DNA of 14,559 nt from XYA12-FULL-58-9 sp001798605 (GCA_036736205.1 DAINMX010000163.1:1-14559), one strand, 5' to 3'. Counted from the first letter of the stretch, positions 7,367 through 14,190 are shown. The notes: generated by a model from the letters alone, not told the origin. A program made the numbers and translations.

Positions 7367-8061
7367 TGGAGACGTTGTTTCTGGTTGCCGGCACGGCGCT
7401 GTGGCTCGGACTGTTGACCTCCATCAGCCCCTGCCCGCTGGCGACAAACATCGCCGCTATCTCCTACGTAGGCAAGCAGGTCGACAGACCCGCGCAGGTG
7501 CTCTTTGCCGGCCTGCTGTACACACTCGGGCGAACGGTGAGCTACGTTCTGGTCGCGGTCATCGTGGTCGAGAGCCTGCTGTCAATGTCGGCCGTGTCGA
7601 TGTTCCTGCAGCAGAACCTGAACAAGGCGCTGGGTCCGCTGCTGCTGCTCGTGGGCCTGTTGCTGCTCGATGTGATCCCCTGGCCGTGGTCCGGCGGCGG
7701 CTCCGCCTTCTTCGAGAAGGTCCAGGCCAAGGCGCGAAACCTCGGCTTGTGGGGTGCGGGCCTCTTGGGGCTGGCCTTTGCGCTCGCGTTCTGTCCGGTG
7801 TCGGCTGCCCTGTTCTTCGGGAGCCTCATTCCCTTGGCGGTCAAGCACGAGTCCTCCATCTTGCTGCCAACAGTGTACGGCATCGGCACGGCTCTGCCAG
7901 TGGTGGGCTTTGCCCTGATCCTGGCCTTCGCCACCCAGTGGCTCTCCAAGGCGTTCAGCGCGCTCACCCACGTGGAGCGCTGGATGCGCCGCATCACGGC
8001 GGTCGTCTTTATCATCGTGGGCGGGTACTACTGCCTAATTTACATATTCGGCGTCCTCTAA
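7366..8061 (+). CDS. ArsG-family DsbD/CcdA-like membrane protein
   Basis: The start ATG 7366 overlaps the previous stop codon; an upstream frame extension from 7258 only shadows the previous gene. The 231-residue protein has about six membrane segments and the DsbD/CcdA layout, with one Cys in each half: SPCPLATNIA (Cys23) and AFCPVSAALFF (Cys143). Members of this group are annotated as aromatic aminobenzylarsenical efflux permease ArsG, based on the arsEFG set. The paired membrane Cys equally suggest a thiol-disulfide relay that passes electrons from the cytoplasm to the coupled ArsF-like lipoprotein. Both readings are compatible with the operon; the sequence does not decide between transport and electron transfer. 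Confidence 0.86.
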   Translation: METLFLVAGTALWLGLLTSISPCPLATNIAAISYVGKQVDRPAQVLFAGLLYTLGRTVSYVLVAVIVVESLLSMSAVSMFLQQNLNKALGPLLLLVGLLLLDVIPWPWSGGGSAFFEKVQAKARNLGLWGAGLLGLAFALAFCPVSAALFFGSLIPLAVKHESSILLPTVYGIGTALPVVGFALILAFATQWLSKAFSALTHVERWMRRITAVVFIIVGGYYCLIYIFGVL

Positions 8062-8076
8062 CGCGAGGGAGGCGCT

Positions 8077-8214
8077 GTGAAACGGCAAGGAAATGCCGGA
8101 GACTCGCTGGGACGATGGAAGGACCAAAAAACCTGGCGACACCGCCTCCTTAGGAGGGTCCAAAGAGCGGCAAGCGCCACTGGAGGATGTGATGACCAAT
8201 CAGAAGGTTACTAA
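8077..8214 (+). CDS. Possible 45-residue basic peptide, very uncertain
   Basis: A GTG at 8077 follows GGGAGG (8067-8072) by four bases and opens a frame to TAA 8212-8214. The product is rich in Arg and Lys (QKTWRHRLLRRVQRAA) with a GGC near the end, and it overlaps the start of the CoA-binding gene by 23 bases. No family is recognised. It may be only the spacer between two genes; the ribosome site and the overlap are the only support. Confidence 0.2.
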   Translation: MKRQGNAGDSLGRWKDQKTWRHRLLRRVQRAASATGGCDDQSEGY

Positions 8215-8650
8215 TGAGGCAAACCCCCAAAGCGAGGTTACTCGGGTGCGGGAGCTGCTCGGAGCACCACGTGTGGTGGCTGTTGTCGGCATGTCGCCCA
8301 AGGCCGATCGCGCCTCCAACTATGTGGCGCGCTACCTGCGCGAGAATGGCTTTACGACCATTCCGGTGAACCCAACGGTTACCGAGGTCGATGGACTCAA
8401 GTCTTACGCGGACCTGGCAGCATTGCCCAAGGAGCCAAAGGTTGACATGGTGGCACTGTTCGTTGCGCCGGAGAGGACGATGCCAGCGGTGGAGCAAGCC
8501 GCGGCGAAAGGGATAAAGATCGTTTGGTTTCAACCGGGCGCAGAGCACTCGCCATCGGAGAAGCGTGCACGTGAGCTCGGGCTCGCGGTTTTCGCCGGCT
8601 TGTGTATGAAGGGTGAACACGAGCGCCTGTGGGGTGGTACCGGCTGCTGA
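8192..8650 (+). CDS. CoA-binding (YccU-like) Rossmann protein
   Basis: The chosen ATG 8192 follows GGAGG (8182-8186) by five bases; a longer frame from 8093 has no ribosome site and an unlikely N-terminus. The 152-residue protein is a CoA_binding_2 (PF13380) single-domain Rossmann fold: VVAVVGMSPKADRASNYVA at residues 28-46, then GFTTIPVNPTVTEVDGLKSY, VDMVALFVAPE, and KIVWFQPGAEH, with the late Cys in FAGLCMKGEH. Relatives bind CoA or an acyl-CoA, but their biological role is mostly unknown. It lies 130 bases after the ArsG-like gene in the same direction with no clear terminator between, so it may be the last gene of the arsenical operon, perhaps in thiol or CoA-disulfide stress; that is inference. 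Confidence 0.88.
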   Translation: MTNQKVTNEANPQSEVTRVRELLGAPRVVAVVGMSPKADRASNYVARYLRENGFTTIPVNPTVTEVDGLKSYADLAALPKEPKVDMVALFVAPERTMPAVEQAAAKGIKIVWFQPGAEHSPSEKRARELGLAVFAGLCMKGEHERLWGGTGC

Positions 8651-8705
8651 CGCCCAGAAACGATCCGCTCCGACCCGTTCTCCTTGGGGTTGAACGAGAG
8701 AGCCT

Positions 8706-8733
8706 TTGGCAGTGGTCTGAGTCAGTGTATACA
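8706..8733 (+). promoter_or_regulatory. Sigma70-like promoter giving a nearly leaderless transcript
   Basis: TTGGCA (8706-8711), a 16-base spacer, and TATACA (8728-8733) make a good housekeeping promoter. The expected transcription start lies only a few bases before ATG 8745, and no ribosome site is visible, which suggests leaderless or near-leaderless translation of the small exported protein. Confidence 0.55.
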
Positions 8734-8744
8734 ATCGACCGACA

Positions 8745-8963
8745 ATGGCCTCAAGGATGTTACTGACGATCGTTTTCCTCAGTATGTTGGTATTCTCTGC
8801 AACTTCAGGAGCCGCTTCGCCCTCGCCCAAGACCGGAACCATCACGGACCGTATCTTCGGCGCTGCAGTCGCTCTCCAAAAAGGTTTCCAATACACTTGG
8901 GTCGTCAGTGAGTCAGGAGAAGCCACCCTGACCTGGGAGCGTGAAACCCTACGAAAGAAGTGA
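8745..8963 (+). CDS. Small exported protein of unknown function
   Basis: The 72-residue frame starts with a textbook signal peptide (MASRMLLTIVFLSMLVFSA, cleavage probable near SGAA at residue 24). The mature part of about 48 residues is hydrophilic with a short TWVVSESGEATLTWER stretch that looks like beta strands. No family is recognised and there is no Cys. Its own promoter lies just upstream, and the next ATG (8757) would be directly preceded by AAGG with no spacing, so 8745 is the better start. The gene is followed by an inverted-repeat region and the ATPase gene. Signal peptide and promoter make a real gene likely despite the size. Confidence 0.55.
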   Translation: MASRMLLTIVFLSMLVFSATSGAASPSPKTGTITDRIFGAAVALQKGFQYTWVVSESGEATLTWERETLRKK

Positions 8964-9019
8964 CCATGGCGGATCCGTCGTTCTACCGGTTTCTTTCTGC
9001 ATTTTGCAGACTTCTTTCG
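8952..9019. repeat. 10-base inverted repeat with inner hairpin
   Basis: CGAAAGAAGT (8952-8961, overlapping the end of the small exported gene) is perfectly complementary to ACTTCTTTCG (9010-9019). A second hairpin, CTGCA-TTT-TGCAG (8997-9009), sits directly before the right arm. No T run follows. It may end or stabilise the upstream transcript. Confidence 0.55.
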
Positions 9020-9032
9020 GAGTCAACTCCGA
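9017..9032. repeat. Operator-like palindrome before the ATPase gene
   Basis: TCGGAGT-CA-ACTCCGA is a perfect 16-base palindrome (7-base arms, 2-base centre), ending eight bases before a TTGACA hexamer at 9040-9045 and 43 bases before the ATPase start. No good -10 box at 16-18 bases is visible. A regulator binding site is possible; no regulator is identified. Confidence 0.45.
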
Positions 9033-9074
9033 GTTTGTCTTGACATTTTCGGATTGTACTACGAAATTGTCATT

Positions 9075-10208
9075 ATGGACCGAGCCCTTCTTCCCATCCT
9101 ACGTGAACACCTTTCACGAAAGATCCTACTTCTTTCCGGCCCCAGACAGGCGGGCAAAACCACGCTGGCGCGAATGGTCGACAACGACCACGACTACGTG
9201 AGTCATGACGTCGCAGAACACCGCCGTCTGCTGCGAACCAAAGCTTGGGATCGCAAAAAACGCTGTGTCATCTTTGACGAGTTGCACAAGATGAAAGGGT
9301 GGAAGACATGGCTCAAGGGTATCTACGACACTGAAGGCATCCCACCTGGGTACATCGTCACGGGTAGCGCACGACTCGACACTTACAAGAAGATGGGGGA
9401 CTCCCTGGCGGGCCGCTTCTTCGGTTTTCGCCTGCACCCGTTGGATGTGCGGGAAATCCTTCAGTTGGATCAGACCGCCTCACCGCAAGCAACTCTCGAC
9501 CGAATTCTCGAGTTTGGCGGCTTCCCAGAGCCCTTCCTTGAGGGAACCTCAAAATTCTATGGCATGTGGAGTCGATCCCACCTGGACATCATCTTGCGAC
9601 AGGATCTCATCGACACCGAATCCGTGCAAAGCATACCTGCCATCGAAACATTGATCGACATGATCGCGGAGAGAGTGGGCAGTCCGATCTCCTATCGATC
9701 ACTTTGTGAAGATCTTCAGATCAGTGACAAAACGGTGAAGCGGTGGCTGACGATCCTCGAAAACATGTTCGTCATTTTCAAAGTACCCCCGTTTCATCGA
9801 AACATCGCCAGAGCCAGACAAAAACAACCCAAATACTACCTGTACGACGTCGCACGAGTCCGGGGTGACAAGGGAGCAAAACTGGAAAATGCCGTTGCGT
9901 GCTCACTTTTCAAAGAGTGCCAATATAGACAAGACGCTCTGGGTGAACGCTATGAATTGCACTACCTGGCCAAGCGTGGCGGTCCAGAAATAGACTTCAT
10001 CGTCACCAGGGACCTTTCCCCCACCGTCATGCTCGAAGTGAAATGGTCAGATCCCGAACCGTCGCCTGCTTTTCGCATTTTTGCCAAGGGCCAAAATGAG
10101 GCTGCCAAGGTACAACTCGTGCACTTGCTCAACCGCGAGTCTACCTATCCTAACGGTGTTGAAGTGCGCCGGGCCTCAACATGGCTGGCCAATTGGTCCC
10201 CGCAATAA
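9075..10208 (+). CDS. AAA_14/DUF4143 ATP-binding protein
   Basis: The 377-residue product starts best at ATG 9075; a TTG at 9054 is in frame but less likely. Residues 22-30 form the Walker A motif GPRQAGKTT, and CVIFDELHK (64-72) is the Walker B strand. VTGSARLD and SLAGRFFGFRLHPLD follow, all typical of AAA_14. A central winged-helix part (YRSLCEDLQISDKTVKRWL) links to a C-terminal DUF4143 domain with GGPEIDFIV and VMLEVKW, which resembles a PD-(D/E)xK nuclease core (Asp, then Glu-x-Lys). The cellular role of the family is not established; members are frequent in accessory DNA and vary between strains. It stands alone here, and its base composition is lower in GC than the arsenical operon, which fits acquired DNA. 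Confidence 0.88.
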   Translation: MDRALLPILREHLSRKILLLSGPRQAGKTTLARMVDNDHDYVSHDVAEHRRLLRTKAWDRKKRCVIFDELHKMKGWKTWLKGIYDTEGIPPGYIVTGSARLDTYKKMGDSLAGRFFGFRLHPLDVREILQLDQTASPQATLDRILEFGGFPEPFLEGTSKFYGMWSRSHLDIILRQDLIDTESVQSIPAIETLIDMIAERVGSPISYRSLCEDLQISDKTVKRWLTILENMFVIFKVPPFHRNIARARQKQPKYYLYDVARVRGDKGAKLENAVACSLFKECQYRQDALGERYELHYLAKRGGPEIDFIVTRDLSPTVMLEVKWSDPEPSPAFRIFAKGQNEAAKVQLVHLLNRESTYPNGVEVRRASTWLANWSPQ

Positions 10209-10218
10209 TCAGCGAGGT

Positions 10219-10269
10219 ATGGAATTGACTTGGCCACCAGTCTCACCAAAGAGTCCCTTCAACCGATGA
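10219..10269 (+). CDS. Possible 16-residue leader peptide, uncertain
   Basis: ATG 10219 opens a 16-codon frame (MELTWPPVSPKSPFNR) whose TGA overlaps the ATG of the membrane ferredoxin gene (ATGA at 10266-10269). A weak GAGG lies 10215-10218, too close to be ideal. If read, it would couple translation to the next gene, which has no ribosome site of its own. No family is known. Confidence 0.22.
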   Translation: MELTWPPVSPKSPFNR

Positions 10270-11132
10270 AATACAGCCTTTCAAAACTCATTCCTTTCGG
10301 AATCGGCATTGCCGTTGCCACGATCACTTATGCAAGCGTCGGTTGGTGGGGATTTTGGCTTGTCTTCCCTTGGATCGGCGGTTGGATCACAATTGGCAAT
10401 TTCCTTGCCGCAAGAAAGAAAGGCAAAAAGAAAGATATTGGCCGCCGTGTATCGATTCTCGCCGCATCGCCGATATTTCTCGTGTTTCTTGGAGTGATTC
10501 AACACGAGAATCTCCAATTAGAAGAAACCGTTTTCTACCTTTACGCTGGCGTGTTCTCGCGTGTCTTGATTCATTACGCAATCGCGAAAATTTTCGGGCC
10601 GTTGATTTGGGGTCGAGGGTTTTGCGGCTGGGCATGTTGGACTGCCGCTATTTTGGATTGGTTGCCAATCAAGGGAAATAAGCCCATTGCCAAGGGCTAC
10701 ACATGGTTACGTTACCCCGTCCTTGCCGCATCACTGCTCTTGCCTTGGGCCTTCATTCAAACCGGGTACAACTACACAACGCTTCACATTGACGAGCGGC
10801 TTGGCAAATTTGATCAATTGATTTGGTTTCTTGTCGGCAATGCCCTCTACTACATCGTTGCGATAGCTCTCTCGTTTGTTTTCAAAAAGAAACGTGCTTT
10901 TTGTAAGATTGCTTGCCCGGTTTCATTGGTCATGACGCCCACAACGGCTTTGGCACGTTTGAAGCGGCGACCTTCCGGTGAAGAATGCAACGGTTGTGAA
11001 GCTTGCAACAAACAATGCCCAATGGATGTCGACGTTATGACTCCGATCATGAATGGCAAGCCGGTCACGTCAACAGAATGTATCTATTGCGGGATTTGCA
11101 AACACGTTTGTCCAACCAACGCTATCAAATAG
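10266..11132 (+). CDS. Membrane polyferredoxin, NapH/NosR-C-terminal-like 4Fe-4S protein
   Basis: Taking ATG 10266 gives 288 residues; a TTG at 10230 would add 12. Four or five membrane segments carry two short Cys motifs facing the cytoplasm, GRGFCGWAC (Cys120, Cys124) and RAFCKIACP (Cys213, Cys217), the Fer4_5 pattern. The C-terminus holds two ferredoxin clusters, CNGCEACNKQCP (241-251) and CIYCGICKHVCP (272-282). This is the build of NapH, MauN and NosR/CcoG-type proteins that pass electrons from the quinol pool or cytoplasm to periplasmic partners. No partner gene is next to it. The DNA is markedly more AT-rich than the arsenical operon (42-53% GC in the 60-base lines I counted, against 70% in a permease line), so it is probably foreign or joined from another genome. 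The stop TAG is 11130-11132. Confidence 0.87.
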   Translation: MKYSLSKLIPFGIGIAVATITYASVGWWGFWLVFPWIGGWITIGNFLAARKKGKKKDIGRRVSILAASPIFLVFLGVIQHENLQLEETVFYLYAGVFSRVLIHYAIAKIFGPLIWGRGFCGWACWTAAILDWLPIKGNKPIAKGYTWLRYPVLAASLLLPWAFIQTGYNYTTLHIDERLGKFDQLIWFLVGNALYYIVAIALSFVFKKKRAFCKIACPVSLVMTPTTALARLKRRPSGEECNGCEACNKQCPMDVDVMTPIMNGKPVTSTECIYCGICKHVCPTNAIK

Positions 11133-11138
11133 GGTTGA

Positions 11139-11345
11139 AAATCCGTTACCCCGAACGACGATATCGTCGACGTAGTACAAGAGGAAGCGACCGAGGACGC
11201 ACAGAAGTTCGGCGGCATGCAGGCCCTCGATGCGCCCTATCTGCAAACGGGCTTCTGGCAGCTGGTGAAGAAACGCGCCGGATGGTTGGCGGTCTTGTTC
11301 TTCGGCGAGATGCTCACCGCGAGCGCCATGGGTCGGTTCGAGGAC
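11139..11345 (+). pseudogene. mgtE: Internal fragment of an MgtE-type magnesium transporter
   Basis: After a TGA at 11136-11138 the frame reads into a clear MgtE segment of about 69 residues: DDIVDVVQEEATEDAQKFGG (end of the CBS region and connecting helix), then ALDAPYLQTGFWQLVKKRAG and WLAVLFFGEMLTASAMG (first membrane helix), ending FED. The CBS domains before it and the other four membrane helices after it are missing. On the left the preceding 4Fe-4S gene ends at 11132; on the right the opposite-strand GAF frame begins at 11340-11345. No start codon or ribosome site belongs to it. It is either a gene remnant left by rearrangement or a mis-assembled piece. Confidence 0.8.
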
Positions 11346-12690
11346 CGCTGCGTGCCCATCGGGCAGACCCTTCTTGTGGGTCAGGGAAGCGTAGTCGTTG
11401 TGGATGACGAGACGTCGCAGAATGGCGGCGTCGGTCCAAACGCCCGCATCAGCAATCGGGTAGTGGAGTCCTTGCCCGGTCGCCTTGCAGAACTCCTTCA
11501 CTGTCCTCGTGGACCACGCTTGGAGGGTAAGCTGCTCCTGATCACTGTCGACGAAATGGTAGAAGCCAATGGAGCTACCGGTGTGCTCCTCGAGCAAATC
11601 CAGGGTCCGTTGCAAAAGCTCCGCGAGAGAATGGGTGGCGGCGAACTCCCACAAGCCAAGACGGGCTTGGAGAAGTTGCTCGGCCCGCTTCCGCTCGGCG
11701 ATGTCTCGAATGTTGCACTGGATCACCCTGGTCGAGTTCACCGCGTAGAGGTTGCTGACAAACTCGACCTCCACGCGCCCGCCGTCTTTGGCTTGAAGCG
11801 GCAGGTGATCGTAGCGGACGTACCCGCGCTCTCGCAGCTCATGGAAAGCCGCCTCAGAGGGAGCAATGTCGCTGAAGGGCCCGATCTCCCAGAGCATCTT
11901 CCCCAGGAAGTGCTCCCGGGAAAAGCCCAGCAGGTCGAGGACGAAGGGATTGACGTCCACAATCTTGCCGCTGTCGGCGTCGAGGATCAGGATCCCATCT
12001 TTGGCGCTCTCGAAGAGCCGCCGGTAGCGTATCTCGGAAACCTCCAGATCGTGCTCAGCCTGCCTGCGCGCCGTCTCGTCATGCATGGTGCCAATGACAA
12101 CGTCCGGCGCACCGGCGGCGTCGCGGTGAACCTCTGCGAATTTGCAGGACGTGCTTGATTCTGCCGTCAGGGAGCAGCAGGCGGAATTGGAGCTCCGCAT
12201 GCTCAGCGCAAGCCAAGAGACCGTCGACGAACGCTTGGTTTCGAGCCCGATCCTCCGGGTGGATCAACGATACAATGCCATCGAAAGTCGGCGGTGTTCC
12301 GCGGTCGAACTCGAAGATCCGATAGATCTCGTCGGACCAAGTCAGCTCCTGTCGGCTGAGATTCCACTCCCAGTGTCCAAGCTTGGCGACTCGTTGGGCG
12401 CGGGCGAGCAGCGCCTCGCTCACCTCTATTTCGACCGGTGCAGGGGTGGCGTCCTTGCGAATCAGAGTCATCTCGGTTGATTCACCGGCTACGACAGGGT
12501 GCCCGAAGTTTGTGCCGATCAGCTCGGCGCCAGAGCGCGCAAGGATTACCTCGGCCGCAGGGTTTGCGAAGCGAACGGTGCCAGCCATGTCCACGACGAG
12601 AACGCCGTCCGCAGCGTGCATGACGATGGCCTTGAACTGCCGTGCAGTCTCGTCCGATGACGTTGTCTGCGGCTCTTGTCGGTTTTCCAT
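11340..12690 (-). pseudogene. PAS-PAS-PAS-GAF signalling protein, frameshifted and truncated
   Basis: The gene starts at ATG 12690 with a GGGAG ribosome site eight bases before it. The first 180 residues hold a PAS domain (FKAIVMHAADGVLVVDMAG) and most of a PAS_3 domain (VAKLGHWEWN, LIHPEDRARN, LLPDGRIKHV). There the frame is lost; the second frame resumes with FAEVHRDAAGAPDVVIG, exactly the expected continuation, so one extra base near 12147-12148 is the likely cause. A third PAS domain (YRRLFESAKDGILILDAD) and a GAF domain (VIHNDYASLTHKKGLPDGHA) follow. The GAF homology ends abruptly at 11340-11345, where a MgtE fragment on the other strand begins. The output domain, normally a histidine kinase or GGDEF, is missing. 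No membrane segment is seen, so the sensor was probably cytoplasmic. Confidence 0.8.
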
Positions 12691-12920
12691 CGCGCCGTCT
12701 CCCTCGCGATCTTCTGATCTCCGTTGGCCCAGTTTTAGTCGGCGTCCTGCGCAATGACAATTAGGATGTTCCGTCGAGTATCAACACAAAAGGCGACATA
12801 CAGCCACGAGCAGCCGGTGCCTTTCTCGACCGATGGCGACGCAATTTTCTAATGGTTTGGTTCGCCGACGACACCCAGACTGACGATAACGAAGATTTGG
12901 CTCTTCACGGAGGACTTGTC

Positions 12921-13010
12921 ATGAGTACCACAACGATCATCATCCTTGTTGTCGTGTTTGTCGTTCTGTTCGGCGGTGGCGGTGGCTATTACTGGTCAAG
13001 ACGACGATAG
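12921..13010 (+). CDS. 29-residue single-pass membrane peptide
   Basis: ATG 12921 follows a strong GGAGG (12909-12913) at seven bases. The product has one hydrophobic segment (IIILVVVFVVLFGGGGG), then YYWSRRR, a positively charged end that would stay in the cytoplasm. The build resembles the DUF3309-like small membrane proteins of proteobacteria, but I am not certain of the family. It stands alone between two intergenic stretches of about 230 and 160 bases. The ribosome site, clean start and membrane pattern make it likely to be translated. Confidence 0.6.
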   Translation: MSTTTIIILVVVFVVLFGGGGGYYWSRRR

Positions 13011-13167
13011 GTCAATTTCTCGAGCCGGTCTCCAGAGTATGCGCTCAAGGCGCTGGCGATAGCGTTGTACCGCTGGTGAGAGATCTCTGGTGTTCCAGCG
13101 ACGAGCATCTTGCGTCTCGACACTTCGTTGTTAGCTTAGTCGCAAATTCGGCGAGGAGAGAGCTACT

Positions 13168-13608
13168 ATGAAGACCATTTCCACTGAGGCGCTACATCAA
13201 CGTTTGGATGCTGGACCGGTCGCGCTCTTCGACGTGCGAGGTGACGTCGACTTCGAACTCGAGCATATCCCGGGAGCGAAGACCGCACCCTTGGGCTCAC
13301 TGTCGTTTCGCGTCGCCCACGTGATGAATGCGGATTCGTTTGTTGCCGTGTATTCCGAAGGCGGGGACGATTTGGCGCGCGAGGCTGCGGATAGGCTGGA
13401 ACACCTGGGACTCGAAAACGTGCACTGCTACGACTCCGGCCTGAAGGGATGGCGTGACGCAGGTCTGTCCGTTGTGCCATCCCCGAATCCGCGGATTCAC
13501 GCCCGTGGACCCGTTGTCGAGTCTCGACCGCTGATCGTGGACCGAGAGACCGCATACGGCGGTGCGTTCAAGGGTGATCCCTCCGACGTGCACGGCGCAG
13601 GAGGTTAA
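13168..13608 (+). CDS. Rhodanese-like protein lacking the catalytic Cys
   Basis: The ATG follows GAGGAGAG (13153-13160) by seven bases. The 146-residue protein is a single rhodanese domain: VALFDVRGDVDFELEHIPGA at residues 18-37, and later VHCYDSGLKGWRDAGLSV at 85-102, both family marks. The active-site loop, normally beginning with a Cys after VVY, reads VYSEGGDD, so Ser63 stands where the sulfur-carrying Cys should be. Sulfurtransferase activity is therefore unlikely; Ser versions occur as regulatory or binding domains. A tail of about 45 residues follows with no recognised fold. It is a single gene, with no clear operon partner. Confidence 0.85.
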   Translation: MKTISTEALHQRLDAGPVALFDVRGDVDFELEHIPGAKTAPLGSLSFRVAHVMNADSFVAVYSEGGDDLAREAADRLEHLGLENVHCYDSGLKGWRDAGLSVVPSPNPRIHARGPVVESRPLIVDRETAYGGAFKGDPSDVHGAGG

Positions 13609-13635
13609 GACTGCGACGGCGCCACCGTGCCGAGC

Positions 13636-13671
13636 CCAGATGCGAGGCGATTCTTTCCAGATGCGAGGCGA
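13636..13671. repeat. 15-base direct repeat, period 21
   Basis: CCAGATGCGAGGCGA occurs at 13636-13650 and again at 13657-13671. Both copies are followed by a base and TC. No function is evident. Confidence 0.85.
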
Positions 13672-13828
13672 CTCGTGGGTGGTGTTCGAGAGACTGGGCA
13701 AGTAACGCACGGCTCGCCAAATGGGTATTGTCACTCTCCCGGCGTTCGTCAGTCGCATTCGAGGGAGTACCAAACCACGTTTGGGAGACCCGAGCATCTC
13801 TTTTTGAGACCCATTTTTCCTATTGCGA

Positions 13829-13854
13829 AAAGGTTTTTTAAGAAAGGTTTTTTA
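13829..13854. repeat. AT-rich 12-base direct repeat, period 14
   Basis: AAAGGTTTTTTA occurs at 13829-13840 and 13843-13854, in the most AT-rich part of the window. Runs of six T in both copies could act as weak transcript ends or mark a recombination point. Confidence 0.85.
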
Positions 13855-14158
13855 GATCGGTAAGTTGCGAGCAAACGTGCTGATTGTAAATCCAATTGCC
13901 AACTAGCACGGTTGTGGGTGATTCTTTTGCGAGCCTAGATCGATATTCAAAAGTGATTGCGACGGAAGGCGTGTTGCAATCCCGAAAATTGGAATCGAGG
14001 CTCGTCTATGGGGGAGAAACGACAGCGTTACGCGAGAGCGCCCATGTGGTGCCATGGAGTTCTGTGGGATTGCTCGAATGGGGTGATGTCAAGGTGGTCA
14101 CAGAGTCCGCCTTCCGCATCCGCTTTTCGAGCCATACATATGATACTCAAAGCGTTCC

Positions 14159-14190
14159 GTACATCCTCGGTACATCCTCGGTACCCCGAG
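14159..14190. repeat. 11-base tandem repeat joined to a small hairpin
   Basis: GTACATCCTCG... two exact copies, 14159-14169 and 14170-14180, followed by GTACCCCGAG. CTCGG (14177-14181) and CCGAG (14186-14190) can pair with a 4-base loop. It lies 24 bases beyond the stop of the RelA/SpoT-like gene, which reads towards it. Confidence 0.8.

Noticed and set aside
8062..8191. Riboswitch in the spacer before the CoA-binding gene
   Set aside because: Visual comparison with cobalamin, c-di-GMP, SAH and guanidine cores gave no convincing match; GCCACTGG alone is not enough.
11217..12158. Long plus-strand frame of 313 residues
   Set aside because: Only its first 40 residues are real MgtE sequence; the rest lies antisense to the PAS/GAF domains and shows no family pattern.
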